Source: Roseovarius salinarum (GTDB lineage: Bacteria > Pseudomonadota > Alphaproteobacteria > Rhodobacterales > Rhodobacteraceae). Taken from it: a stretch of 64,000 nt of DNA. The notes under the pieces are model-generated. The model was not told the origin of the DNA. It did no database searches and was given only the letters and a program-made list of their open reading frames with translations. Below, in pieces: positions 8,216 to 19,174 of this stretch (within the stretch, counting starts at the first letter, position 1; every line of letters begins with the position of its first letter). The stretch is taken from positions 1 through 64,000 of the forward strand of contig NZ_PHNT01000014.1 in NCBI RefSeq assembly GCF_002834145.1, written 5' to 3'. The position numbers and the translations under genes are program-made.

Positions 8216-8836
8216 TTGAGCGGGCGGCTGCCGCTGGAATGCCGCTGCGGCGCGTTTCGGCTGGAGGTCTCGGTCCCCGGTCCCGCCGCCGGCACGCGGG
8301 TGGCCTGCTACTGCCGGGATTGCCAGACCGCCGCGCGCCATTTCGGAGCGCCCGGCGCGCTTCTCGGCCCCGCCAGCGGCACCGACATCTGGCAGACCAC
8401 ACCCGACCGGATCGCGATCGCGGCGGGCGCGGAGCGGCTGGCGATCCTGAGGTTGACGCCCGGGGGGCTGTTCCGCTGGTGCGCCAGCTGTTGCGACACG
8501 CCCGTGATCAACACGTTGCCGCGCCTTTCGCTGCCCTTCGCCGGTGTCGTGATGCGTCCGGGTCAGGCCGCAACGGCCGATCCCGTGCTCGGCCCGGTAT
8601 TCGCCCACGCATTCACGGCGAGCGCGCCGCCGGGCGCAGGTGCACCCGCCCGCGACCGCCACTTCGCGCGTGCCGGGCTGGCGGTCGTGCGCCGCATGCT
8701 GGCCGCCTGGATCTCGGGCCGTGCGCGGTTGACCCCGCTCCGCGGCCCCGGGGGTGGCCCCGTCGCGCCGGTGCATGTGCTGGACCCCGCCGCGCGGGCG
8801 GCCGCGCGCCCCGAGGCGGCGCCGCCCGCACAATGA
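8216..8836 (+). CDS. Conserved cysteine-rich protein, GFA/DUF6151-like
   Basis: 206 aa using a TTG start only 5 bp after the dehydrogenase stop; no ATG fits the conserved N-terminus. LECRCGAFRLEV (about 7-18), VACYCRDCQTAARHFG (about 36-50) and LFRWCASCCDTPVINT (about 92-107) form three Cys pairs resembling the zinc-binding layout of glutathione-dependent formaldehyde-activating (GFA) proteins and DUF6151. Catalysis has not been established for such proteins. Probably cotranscribed with the dehydrogenase, upstream of the sarcosine oxidase operon. Confidence 0.75.
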   Translation: MSGRLPLECRCGAFRLEVSVPGPAAGTRVACYCRDCQTAARHFGAPGALLGPASGTDIWQTTPDRIAIAAGAERLAILRLTPGGLFRWCASCCDTPVINTLPRLSLPFAGVVMRPGQAATADPVLGPVFAHAFTASAPPGAGAPARDRHFARAGLAVVRRMLAAWISGRARLTPLRGPGGGPVAPVHVLDPAARAAARPEAAPPAQ

Positions 8837-8957
8837 CCGGCGGCGTCGCGGCCTGACCGGAATCTGTCGAAAAACTTGGGGGCGCCCGGTATTCCCCATT
8901 GCTAAGCGAAAGGGGGGCTGCTTCACTCGCGGCCATTCAGCAGGGGATACCGACACC

Positions 8958-10211
8958 ATGCGCTTTTCCGGGCTGCGCGTTCTCAAGGAGGGTCTGACCG
9001 GCAACAAGGGCTGGTCGCCGCACTGGCGCGACGCAGACCCCAAGCCGGAATACGACGTGGTCGTGATCGGCGGCGGCGGGCACGGGCTGGCCACCGCCTA
9101 TTACCTCGCGCGCGAACACGGGATCACCGATGTCGCGGTGCTCGAGAAGGGGTACCTCGGCGGGGGCAACATCGGTCGGAACACCACCATCGTGCGTGCC
9201 AACTACTTCCTGCCCGGCAACTCGGAGTTCTACAGCCATTCCCTCAAGCTGTGGGAAGGGCTGGAGGAGGAGCTCAACTACAACGTGATGCACAGCCAGC
9301 GCGGGCTGATCAACCTGTTCCACAACGATGGCCAGCGCGATGCCATCGTCCGCCGCGGCAACGCGATGGTCAACCAGGGCGACGACGCGATCCTGCTGGA
9401 CCGCGCCGCGTTGCGCCGCAAGGTGCCCTACCTCGATTTCGACAACGCGCGCTTTCCCGTGCAGGGCGGCCTGTTCCACCCGCGCGGCGGCACCGCGCGG
9501 CACGATGCGGTGGCGTGGGGGTTCGCGCGCGGGGCCTCCGACAGGGGTGTCGACCTGGTGCAGAACTGCGAGGTCACGGGCATCGACGTGGATCGCGGCC
9601 GCGTCACCGGGGTGCAGACCACCCGCGGCGCGATCCGCGCCAGGAAGGTGGCGGTGGTGGTTGCCGGCCGGTCGAGCCAGGTGGCCACCATGGCGGGCAT
9701 GCGCCTGCCGATCGAAAGCCACGTCCTTCAGGCCTTCGTCACCGAGGGGCTCAAGCCCTGCATCGACCACGTCGTGACCTTCGGCATGGGGCATTTCTAC
9801 ATCAGCCAGTCCGACAAGGGGGGGCTGGTGTTCGGTGGCGACCTGGATTTCTATCCCTCATACGCGTCCCGCGGCAACCTGCCCACGGCGGAACACGTGA
9901 TGGAGGCCGGGATGACGCTGATGCCGATGATCGGCAAGGCCCGGCTGCTGCGCAGCTGGGGCGGCATCATGGACATGACGCCCGACGGCTCGCCGATCAT
10001 CGACCGCTCGGGCATCGAGGGGCTCTACCTGAATTGCGGCTGGTGCTACGGGGGGTTCAAGGCGGTGCCCGGCTCGGGCCACTGCATGGCGCACCTCGTG
10101 GCCACCGACCGGCCGCACGATGCGGCGGCCCGGTTCCGCCTCGACCGGTTCCGCACCGGCCGCGGCCTGATGGACGAGGAAGGCACCGGCAGCCAGCACA
10201 GCCTGCACTGA
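8958..10211 (+). CDS. soxB: Sarcosine oxidase beta subunit
   Basis: 417 aa. Beta subunit of the heterotetrameric (alpha-beta-gamma-delta) sarcosine oxidase, which oxidises sarcosine to glycine and passes the methyl carbon to tetrahydrofolate in the cytoplasm. VVVIGGGGHGLATAYYLA (about 36-53) is the FAD-binding GxGxxG motif. FHPRGGTARHDAVAWG around residue 175 includes the His that covalently anchors FMN in this family. CGWCYGGFKAVPGSG near 360 is the conserved C-terminal flavin contact. First gene of soxBDAG. The following 75-bp spacer contains one copy of a 21-bp motif repeated at 52980. Confidence 0.95.
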   Translation: MRFSGLRVLKEGLTGNKGWSPHWRDADPKPEYDVVVIGGGGHGLATAYYLAREHGITDVAVLEKGYLGGGNIGRNTTIVRANYFLPGNSEFYSHSLKLWEGLEEELNYNVMHSQRGLINLFHNDGQRDAIVRRGNAMVNQGDDAILLDRAALRRKVPYLDFDNARFPVQGGLFHPRGGTARHDAVAWGFARGASDRGVDLVQNCEVTGIDVDRGRVTGVQTTRGAIRARKVAVVVAGRSSQVATMAGMRLPIESHVLQAFVTEGLKPCIDHVVTFGMGHFYISQSDKGGLVFGGDLDFYPSYASRGNLPTAEHVMEAGMTLMPMIGKARLLRSWGGIMDMTPDGSPIIDRSGIEGLYLNCGWCYGGFKAVPGSGHCMAHLVATDRPHDAAARFRLDRFRTGRGLMDEEGTGSQHSLH

Positions 10212-10238
10212 GGCACCCGGCGGAGAGGTTCGGATCGT

Positions 10239-10259
10239 GAGTATTTTCGGCAAGATGAA
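10239..10259 (+). repeat. 21-bp intergenic motif, copy 1 (GAGTATTT..GGCAAGATGAA)
   Basis: GAGTATTTTCGGCAAGATGA(A) lies between soxB and soxD. It matches 19 of 21 positions of the copy at 52980-53000, which is also intergenic and in the same orientation. It codes for nothing obvious and sits 27 bp before the soxD start codon. Confidence 0.6.
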
Positions 10260-10286
10260 GCATCAGTGGCGCGCAGGGAGGACGGC

Positions 10287-10559
10287 ATGAGGATCACCTG
10301 CCCGATCTGCGGCGCGCGCGACCGGCGCGAATTCACCGTGAAGGGCGCCGCCCTGGCGCTGGAGCGGCCCGCGCGCGACGCGGGCGATGTGGCCTGGGAC
10401 GACTACCTGCACAACCGCGACAACCCCGCCGGACGCAGCGCGGAGCTGTGGTATCACGAAACGGGCTGCGCGGCCTGGATCGTGGTCGTGCGCGACACGG
10501 TCACGCACGAGGTGTTCGAGACCCGGCTGGCCGACGGCGACACGGAGGCGGGATCATGA
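10287..10559 (+). CDS. soxD: Sarcosine oxidase delta subunit
   Basis: 90 aa, the usual size. MRITCPICGARDRREF gives the first zinc Cys pair (C5, C8), and YHETGCAAW near residue 60 gives His and Cys of the same zinc site, as known for SoxD. AGDVAWDDYLHNRDNPAG is the family signature. Its stop overlaps the soxA start (ATGA), so translation is coupled. Ribosome site GGGAGGA upstream. Confidence 0.94.
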   Translation: MRITCPICGARDRREFTVKGAALALERPARDAGDVAWDDYLHNRDNPAGRSAELWYHETGCAAWIVVVRDTVTHEVFETRLADGDTEAGS

Positions 10560-13486
10560 GGATCGGTGGCGAGGGCCTGATCGACCGCGGGGCGCGCCTG
10601 GATTTCACGTTCGACGGGCACGGGTACCAGGGCGTGAAGGGCGATACGCTCGCCTCGGCGCTTCTGGCCAACGGCATCCGGCTGATGGGCCGGTCGTTCA
10701 AGTATCACCGCCCGCGCGGGCCGCTCACGGCCGACAGCGCCGAGCCCAACGCGCTGGTCACGCTGGGCCGCGGCCCCGGGCAGGATCCCAACGCGCGGGC
10801 CACCACCGTCGAGCTTCACGACGGCCTCGAGGCGCGCAGCCAGAACCGGTGGCCCGGTCTGGATTTCGACCTGCTGTCGGTCAACGACGCGCTGGCGCCG
10901 TTCCTGGGGGCGGGGTTCTACTACAAGACCTTCATGTGGCCGCGCGCCTTCTGGGAAAAGGTCTACGAGCCGGCGATCCGCCGCGCCGCCGGCCTGGGCG
11001 CGATCTCGCGCGTGCACGACCCCGACCGCTACGAGAAGGCCTTCGCGCATTGCGATCTTCTGGTGATCGGGGCGGGGCCCGCCGGGTTGATGGCGGCGCT
11101 CACGGCCGCACGGGCGGGCGCCGAGGTGATCCTGGCGGACGAGGACACGCACCCCGGCGGGCGGCTGAACGCCGAGACGCTGGAGGTTGACGGCCGGCCC
11201 GGCCGGGACTGGGCCGCAGCGGTGGCCGCCGAACTGTCGGAAATGGACAACGTGCGCCTCATGACGCGCACCGCCGTCGTGGGCGCCTACGACCAGGGCA
11301 CCTTCGGCGCGCTCGAACGGCTCGCGCCCGACATCGCCGCCCGCCGCGGTGCGCCGCGCGAATGCTTCTGGCGCATCGCCGCGCGGCGCGCGGTGCTCGC
11401 GGCCGGTGCGCTGGAGCGCCCGGTGGCCTTCCAGAACAACGACCGGCCCGGCGTGATGCTGGCCGGCGCCGTGCGCGCCTATGTCAACCGCTGGCGCGTG
11501 GCCCCGGGGCGCAACGTGGCGGTCTTCGGCAACAACGACGGCGCCCACCGCACGGCGGCCGACCTGATGGCCGCCGGCGTACACGTCAGCGCCCTGATCG
11601 ATTCCCGCCCCGGCGCGACCACGGACCTTGACCTGCCGTTCTTCCCCGGCGCCACGGTCACGGATGCCCACGGGCGCAAGGGGCTCGAGGCGATCTCGGT
11701 GGCCACCACGAGCGGCATCGACAAGCTGCAGGCCGAATGCCTGGCGGTTTCGGGCGGCTGGAACCCGGCGGTGCACCTGACGTGCCACATGAACGGCCGG
11801 CCCGCGTGGCGCGAGGACATCGCCGCCTTCGTGCCCCGCGACGGCGCCGTGCCGGGCCTGCGCGCGGCGGGGGCCTGTGCCGGCACGTTTTCCACCCGGG
11901 CCTGCCTGGAGGACGGCATCGCGGCGGCGCGCGAGGCGCTGGAGGAAATGGGCCGCACCGCGCCCGGAACATCCGCGCCGCGGGCCGAGGACGGCGCCTA
12001 TGCCATAACCCCGCTCTGGACCGTGCCGGGCAAGGCGCGCGCCTGGCTGGATTTCCAGAACGACGTGACGGTCAAGGACGTCAAGCAGGCCGCGCGCGAG
12101 AACTTCCGTTCGGTCGAGCACATGAAGCGCTACACCACGCAGGGGATGGCCACCGACCAGGGCAAGAACTCCAACACCGGTGCGCTGGCCGTGCTGGCCG
12201 ACGCGACGGGCCGCGCGATCCCCGAGACCGGCACCACGACGTTCCGCCCGCCCTACAACCCCGTGGCCATCGGTGCGCTCGGCGCGGGTGCGCAGGGCAT
12301 GGGCTTTGCGCCGCGGCGTCTGACGACCTCGCACGCGGCTTCGGTGGACCGCGGCGCCGAGATGCTCGAGGTCGGGCTTTGGTACCGGCCCAGCCATTTC
12401 CCCGCCCGCGGGGAAACGCACTGGCGCCAGTCCACCGATCGCGAGGTAACCATGGTGCGCGAGGCGGTGGGCATCGCCGATGTCTCGACGCTGGGCAAGA
12501 TCGACGTGCAGGGGCCGGACGCCGCGCGGTTCCTCGATTTCGTCTATGCCAACACCTTTTCGACGCTGAAGGTGGGGCGCGTGCGTTACGGCATCATGCT
12601 GCGCGAGGACGGGCACGTGATGGACGATGGCACCACCGCCCGGCTGGGCGAGACCCACTTCCTGACGACGACCACCACCGCCGCGGCGGGCGAAGTGATG
12701 CGGCATTTCGAGTTCGTGCACCAGTGCCTGTGCCCGGACTGGGACGTTCGCTTCATCTCGGTGACCGAGCAATGGGCGCAGTTCGCCGTGGCCGGCCCGA
12801 AATCGCGCGATCTGCTCGACGATCTGCTCGACACGCCCCTCGATGACGCGGCCTGGCCGTTCATGGCCTGCGGGCCGGTCGGCCTTGGCGGGGTGCAGGC
12901 GCGGCTGTTCCGCATCTCGTTTTCCGGCGAACACGCCTACGAACTGGCGGTGCCCGCGCGTTACGGCGACAGCCTGTTCCGCGAACTGGCCCGGCGCGCC
13001 GAGGCGCTGGGCGGCGGCCCCTACGGCATGGAGGCGCTCAACGTCCTGCGGATCGAGAAGGGGTTCATCACCCATGCCGAGATCCACGGCCGCACCACCG
13101 CCTTCGACATCGGCATGGACCGCATGGTCAGCCGCAAGAAGGACTGCATCGGGCAGGCCGCCGCCGAGCGGCCCGGCCTGCGCGAGGACGGCCGCGAGCA
13201 GCTGGTGGGCCTCAAGCCGGTGGGCGCGGTCAAGATGCTGACCGCCGGCGCGCATCTGTTCAACGAGACCGACCCGGCCGACCGCGACCACGATCAGGGG
13301 TACATCACCTCGACCGGGTTCTCGCCCACCTTCGGGCATTTCCTCGCGCTGGGGTTCCTGAAGAACGGGCGCGCGCGGCACGGTGAGGTGGTGCGCATGG
13401 TCGATCACCTGCGGGGCGTGACCGCCTATTGCGAGGTGCAGGATCCGGTCGTCTTCGACCCGAAAGGAGATCGTGTCCGTGACTGA
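10556..13486 (+). CDS. soxA: Sarcosine oxidase alpha subunit
   Basis: 976 aa. The N-terminal 2Fe-2S-like fold segment (LDFTFDGHGYQGVKGDTLASALLANG, ending RSFKYHRPRG) is followed by a Rossmann NAD+-binding domain at about residues 165-200 (LLVIGAGPAGLMAALTAARAG). The C-terminal half from about residue 610 resembles the aminomethyltransferase GcvT and binds tetrahydrofolate (REAVGIADVSTLGKIDVQGP, GYITSTGFSPTFGHFLALGF). Product: 5,10-methylene-THF, glycine and H2O2. Overlaps soxD by 4 nt and soxG by 8 nt. Confidence 0.96.
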   Translation: MRIGGEGLIDRGARLDFTFDGHGYQGVKGDTLASALLANGIRLMGRSFKYHRPRGPLTADSAEPNALVTLGRGPGQDPNARATTVELHDGLEARSQNRWPGLDFDLLSVNDALAPFLGAGFYYKTFMWPRAFWEKVYEPAIRRAAGLGAISRVHDPDRYEKAFAHCDLLVIGAGPAGLMAALTAARAGAEVILADEDTHPGGRLNAETLEVDGRPGRDWAAAVAAELSEMDNVRLMTRTAVVGAYDQGTFGALERLAPDIAARRGAPRECFWRIAARRAVLAAGALERPVAFQNNDRPGVMLAGAVRAYVNRWRVAPGRNVAVFGNNDGAHRTAADLMAAGVHVSALIDSRPGATTDLDLPFFPGATVTDAHGRKGLEAISVATTSGIDKLQAECLAVSGGWNPAVHLTCHMNGRPAWREDIAAFVPRDGAVPGLRAAGACAGTFSTRACLEDGIAAAREALEEMGRTAPGTSAPRAEDGAYAITPLWTVPGKARAWLDFQNDVTVKDVKQAARENFRSVEHMKRYTTQGMATDQGKNSNTGALAVLADATGRAIPETGTTTFRPPYNPVAIGALGAGAQGMGFAPRRLTTSHAASVDRGAEMLEVGLWYRPSHFPARGETHWRQSTDREVTMVREAVGIADVSTLGKIDVQGPDAARFLDFVYANTFSTLKVGRVRYGIMLREDGHVMDDGTTARLGETHFLTTTTTAAAGEVMRHFEFVHQCLCPDWDVRFISVTEQWAQFAVAGPKSRDLLDDLLDTPLDDAAWPFMACGPVGLGGVQARLFRISFSGEHAYELAVPARYGDSLFRELARRAEALGGGPYGMEALNVLRIEKGFITHAEIHGRTTAFDIGMDRMVSRKKDCIGQAAAERPGLREDGREQLVGLKPVGAVKMLTAGAHLFNETDPADRDHDQGYITSTGFSPTFGHFLALGFLKNGRARHGEVVRMVDHLRGVTAYCEVQDPVVFDPKGDRVRD

Positions 13487-14030
13487 GCTTCTGGCGAAGA
13501 CCCCCTGTGCCGGCCTGCTGCCGCTGCGCGCCGGCACCACGACGCTGACCGAGGTCGATCTCGGGCAACTGACCAGCCTTGCCCCCTACCGTGGGCAGGC
13601 CGCGGCGCTGTCCGACGCGCTGCATGCCGCCCACGGTCTGGCGGTGCCGGGGCCGGGGCAGACCACCGAAAGCGACGACGCCGAGGCGATCTGGTTCGGC
13701 CGCGCGCTGGTGCTGCTGGCGGGGCCGGCGCCCGACGCGTCGCTGGCCGCGCATGCCGCGCTCACCGACCAGTCGGATGCCTGGGCGGTGGCGGAACTGG
13801 CCGGCGATGACGCGGCCGCCGTCCTGGCGCGGTTGACGCCGCTCGACCTGCGCGCCAGCCGGTTTCCCGTCGGGGCGACCGCGCGCTCCGAGCTTGCCCA
13901 CATGGCGGCCAGTGTCACCCGCACGGGCGAACAGGCGTTCCGCGTGATGGTCTTCCGCGCGTTCGCGCAAACGCTTGCGCACGAGATGCGCACGGCCATG
14001 GACGGGGTTGCGGCCCGGCGGACCCGCTGA
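13479..14030 (+). CDS. soxG: Sarcosine oxidase gamma subunit
   Basis: 183 aa. A GTG start at 13479 is well placed 8 nt after the ribosome site AAAGGAGA; another GTG at 13473 is too close. The protein is a GcvT-like small subunit lacking catalytic residues. LTPLDLRASRFPVGATARSE and RTGEQAFRVMVFRAFAQTLAHEM are characteristic SoxG sequence. It overlaps the soxA stop. Completes the tetrameric enzyme. No folate gene (glyA, folD, purU) follows. Confidence 0.9.
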   Translation: MTELLAKTPCAGLLPLRAGTTTLTEVDLGQLTSLAPYRGQAAALSDALHAAHGLAVPGPGQTTESDDAEAIWFGRALVLLAGPAPDASLAAHAALTDQSDAWAVAELAGDDAAAVLARLTPLDLRASRFPVGATARSELAHMAASVTRTGEQAFRVMVFRAFAQTLAHEMRTAMDGVAARRTR

Positions 14031-14061
14031 CAGGGTGTCGCCCGAATGCAGCGACGTCACC

Positions 14062-14400
14062 ATGAGACGGGGGCCCGAGATGACGCAACCGATGTTGAGC
14101 ACCCTTGCCGGCCTGCTGATGCTTGCGCCGCTTGCCGCGGTGGCCGAGACGGCCGAGGAACGGGCCGCCCGCTGTGCCGCGCAGGCCGATCTGGTGTCCG
14201 AAGCGGTGGTCCTGCGCAGCGACGGGGCAGACAAGACGCGGGCCGTCGAGCGGATCAAGGCCGGCGACAACGCGGCCGCGGAGCGCTATCCGTCGACCGT
14301 CTCGGTGCTGGTGGGCTGGGTCTACACCCTGCCCGATGACCAGTTGACCGCGGACGCCGCGAGCGCCTTCGAGAAATCCTGCGTGGCCTTCGAGCAATAG
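14062..14400 (+). CDS. Small exported protein, unknown
   Basis: 112 aa from the ATG at 14062 (MRRGPEMTQPML; the inner ATG at 14080 is an alternative). The Arg pair before MLSTLAGLLMLAPLAAVAETA gives a sensible signal-peptide n-region, with cleavage near AVA|ET. The mature part of about 85 residues has two Cys (ARCAAQ, KSCVAF), possibly a disulfide, and SVLVGWVYTLPDDQLT. Not recognised as a family. It may be an appendage of the sox operon, 31 bp after soxG, but the link is only positional. Confidence 0.65.
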   Translation: MRRGPEMTQPMLSTLAGLLMLAPLAAVAETAEERAARCAAQADLVSEAVVLRSDGADKTRAVERIKAGDNAAAERYPSTVSVLVGWVYTLPDDQLTADAASAFEKSCVAFEQ

Positions 14401-14505
14401 GCCCTGGCACTGCCCGCACCCGCCCGGGCAAATCGCGCGCGGCGCGCGGGATCGCCGCGCAACCGGGTTGGCGCCGGGGCGCCGATGGCCCATATTGCGG
14501 GGATC

Positions 14506-16458
14506 ATGAGTCTGCCGCCCGGGTTCCTTGACGAATTGCGCAGCCGCGCGAGCCTTGCCGATGTTGCCGGGCGCAAGGTGATCTGGGACAGGCGCAAGTC
14601 CAACCAGGCCCGCGGCGACATGTGGGCGCCGTGCCCCTTCCACCAGGAAAAGACGGCCAGCTTCCACGTCGACGACCGCAAGGGATTCTACTATTGCTTC
14701 GGCTGCCACGCGAAGGGGGATGTCATCACCTTCGTGCGCGAGACCGAGAACGTCGATTTCATGGAAGCGGTGCGTATTCTCGCCGCGCAGGCGGGCATGG
14801 AAATGCCCGACCGCGACCCGCAGGCGCAAGCGAAGGCGGACCGGCGCACGCGGCTGGCCGAGGTGATGGAGGACGCCGTCCGCCATTTCCGGATGCAGTT
14901 GTCCACGGCCGCCGGGGCGGCGGCACGGGATTACCTGGCCGGGCGCGGGCTGGACGACCCGACGCTGGACCGCTTCGAGATCGGTTTTGCCCCGGACGCA
15001 TGGCGCGGGCTGCTCGACCACCTGCGCGGCAAGGGGATCGACGACGACACCATCCTGGCCGCGGGACTGGCCCGGACGGGGCGCAACGGCGGACCGCCCT
15101 ACGACACGTTCCGCGGCCGCGTCATGTTTCCCATCCGCGACGCGCGGGGGCGGTGCATCGCCTTCGGCGGGCGGGCGATGGCCCCGGAGGCGGACGCGAA
15201 ATACCTCAACAGCCCCGACACGGACCTCTTCGACAAGTCCCGCACGCTATACAATCACGGGCCTGCGCGGCAGGCGGCGGGCAAGGGGCAGACCCTGATC
15301 GTGGCCGAAGGCTACATGGACGTGATCGCGCTGGCGGCGGCCGGGTTCGACGCGGCGGTCGCGCCGCTGGGCACCGCGGTGACCGAGCACCAGCTCCAGC
15401 TTCTGTGGCGCATGGCCGACGAGCCGGTGATCGCGCTCGACGGCGACACGGCCGGGCTGCGCGCGGCCCACCGGGTGATCGACCTTGCCCTGCCGCTGCT
15501 GGAGGCCGGCAAGTCGTTGCGCTTCGCGCTGATGCCCCCGGGCAAGGACCCCGACGACCTGATCCGAGAGGGCGGCCCGGCGGCCATGCAAGGGCAGATC
15601 GACGCGGCGCTGCCGATGGTCCAGCTGCTGTGGCGGCGCGAGACCGAAGGGCGCGCGTTCGACAGCCCCGAGCGCCGCGCCGCACTGGACAAGGCCCTGC
15701 GCGAGCACCTGGGCCGCATTCGCGATGCGTCGATCCGCGCGCACTACGGGCAGGTCATCAAGGAACTGCGCTGGCAGCTGTTCAACCCGCGCCGCGCCGC
15801 CCGGCAGGAGGGGACCGGCAAGGGGGGCGCCCGGTGGCGCCCGGTTGGCGTGGCGCGGCCCACCACGAAATCCTCGTTGCTGGTGGCGGCGGGCGACCGG
15901 GCGCACGACGGCCTGCGCCGCGCCGTGATCCTTGCCACGCTGGTAATGACCCCGGATGTGACCGAGGAGTTCGAGACGGCGCTGGAAGGGCTGGACTGCC
16001 CCGATCCCGAGCAAGCGCGGTTGCGCGACCTGATCCTGCGGCACTGGCCCGAGGGCGCGGAAGGTTTGCGGGGGCGCATTGTCCGGCAGATGGGCGAGGA
16101 CGCCCTTGAAAAGCTTCTGAGCCTGCCCCATGTCGCGATAACGCCCGCGGTGCGCCACCCGGGCGACATGGAAACCGCCCGACTGACCATGGCCGAGGAG
16201 CTGGCCAAGCTGACCGCCGAACGGGGCCTTGCCGCCGAGGTGTCGGAGGCCGCCGAGGATCTGTCCGGCCTCGCCGACGAGGCCGTGACCTGGCGGCTGG
16301 GGCAGGCGGCCGAGGCACGCAACCGCGCCCTGCGCAGCGAGACGCAGGACGGCACGGAGTATGACACCGGCGACAATGGCGCGCGAATCAGGCGCGACGA
16401 ACGCGAGGAATTCGACGCGCTGCTGGACAGCATTACATTTTCCAAACCGGGCCGCTAG
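14506..16458 (+). CDS. dnaG: DNA primase
   Basis: 650 aa. Synthesises RNA primers for replication. Zinc-binding domain: C43, H46, C64, C67 (CPFHQEK and YYCFGC). The TOPRIM core holds TLIVAEGYMDVIALAAAGFD with the catalytic Glu, and VIALDGDTAGLRAA with the DxD metal-binding acids. The C-terminal DnaB-interacting part is divergent, as usual. Start MSLPPGFLDELRSRA chosen by ribosome-site distance (GCGGGG) and family start. Followed by rpoD after 118 bp, the common dnaG-rpoD pair. Confidence 0.97.
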   Translation: MSLPPGFLDELRSRASLADVAGRKVIWDRRKSNQARGDMWAPCPFHQEKTASFHVDDRKGFYYCFGCHAKGDVITFVRETENVDFMEAVRILAAQAGMEMPDRDPQAQAKADRRTRLAEVMEDAVRHFRMQLSTAAGAAARDYLAGRGLDDPTLDRFEIGFAPDAWRGLLDHLRGKGIDDDTILAAGLARTGRNGGPPYDTFRGRVMFPIRDARGRCIAFGGRAMAPEADAKYLNSPDTDLFDKSRTLYNHGPARQAAGKGQTLIVAEGYMDVIALAAAGFDAAVAPLGTAVTEHQLQLLWRMADEPVIALDGDTAGLRAAHRVIDLALPLLEAGKSLRFALMPPGKDPDDLIREGGPAAMQGQIDAALPMVQLLWRRETEGRAFDSPERRAALDKALREHLGRIRDASIRAHYGQVIKELRWQLFNPRRAARQEGTGKGGARWRPVGVARPTTKSSLLVAAGDRAHDGLRRAVILATLVMTPDVTEEFETALEGLDCPDPEQARLRDLILRHWPEGAEGLRGRIVRQMGEDALEKLLSLPHVAITPAVRHPGDMETARLTMAEELAKLTAERGLAAEVSEAAEDLSGLADEAVTWRLGQAAEARNRALRSETQDGTEYDTGDNGARIRRDEREEFDALLDSITFSKPGR

Positions 16459-16576
16459 GCAACAACGGTGAGGAATGTCTAGGGAAAACAGGGTAAACGG
16501 GTGAACGAATCAGCGAATCACGCTAGTGAGTCGGTTTAATCGATTCGCCCGACCGCCCAGAGTTGAGGAGACCTTC

Positions 16577-18577
<2,001 letters not shown>

Positions 18578-18597
18578 AGGGGGAAACGGCAGGCGGC

Positions 18598-18611
18598 TTG
18601 ACTTTCGTCAA
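18598..18611 (+). promoter_or_regulatory. FNR/CRP-family box upstream of ubiT
   Basis: TTGACTTTCGTCAA is a perfect TTGAC-N4-GTCAA palindrome, one base per arm from the FNR consensus TTGAT-N4-ATCAA and identical to boxes read by Dnr/Nnr-type relatives. It is centred 42.5 bp before the ubiT ATG. Because ubiTUV works without oxygen, FNR-type activation fits. If it activates at -41.5, the transcript would be almost leaderless. Confidence 0.65.
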
Positions 18612-18646
18612 TCGCCGGCTGCGCCCCGCTTGCTAGGCGGGGGGGC

Positions 18647-19174
18647 ATGACAGATGTCCCCACTCACGACAGCGGCGGGGCGCACGCGGCGACGGGCTGG
18701 GCGCCGCCCCTGCCGCTGTTCCTGCTGCAGCCCGTATTGGCCCGCGTGGTCAGGCGGGTGGCCAGCCGATACCCCGAGCTTCTCGAACGTCTTGGCCCGG
18801 TCCGGGGCGCGCGCTTCCTGATCGATCCGCGCGGCCTGCCGTTTACCCTGCTGCTGAAGCCCGACCCGGACGCCCTGCTGCTGCGGGCCTGCCCGCGGGG
18901 GCGGCCGCCCGCGCATGATGCGCTGATCGCGGGACGGTTCCTGGATCTGCTGGAACTGGTGGACGCGGCCGAGGACGGCGACGCGCTGTTCTTCTCGCGC
19001 GAGCTGACCATCACCGGCGACACCGAGGCCGTGGTCACCCTGCGCAACGCGCTCGACAACGTGGAAGGTTCGGTCGCGGCGACGGTGGCCGGGATGTTCG
19101 GCCCCCCGGGGCGTGCCGCGCTTGCGGCCCTGCGCCGCGCCGCCCGGCGTGGCACCCCGGAGGCGCAGCCATGA
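18647..19174 (+). CDS. ubiT: Ubiquinone anaerobic biosynthesis accessory factor UbiT (SCP2 domain)
   Basis: 175 aa with an SCP2 lipid-binding domain (about residues 35-145: [38 protein letters not shown]). UbiT binds prenylphenol intermediates and is required for ubiquinone synthesis when O2 is absent. Identity rests on domain plus its ATGA overlap with ubiU and the ubiV gene behind. An FNR-type box precedes it. Ribosome site GCGGGGGG overlaps the expected transcript start. Confidence 0.88.
   Translation: MTDVPTHDSGGAHAATGWAPPLPLFLLQPVLARVVRRVASRYPELLERLGPVRGARFLIDPRGLPFTLLLKPDPDALLLRACPRGRPPAHDALIAGRFLDLLELVDAAEDGDALFFSRELTITGDTEAVVTLRNALDNVEGSVAATVAGMFGPPGRAALAALRRAARRGTPEAQP

Noticed and set aside
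10454-13540. A very long open frame on the reverse strand opposite soxA
   Set aside because: It mirrors the soxA coding frame, is Arg/His/Gly-rich with no domain, and soxA has complete family motifs and coupled overlaps. Long antisense frames are expected at this GC content.
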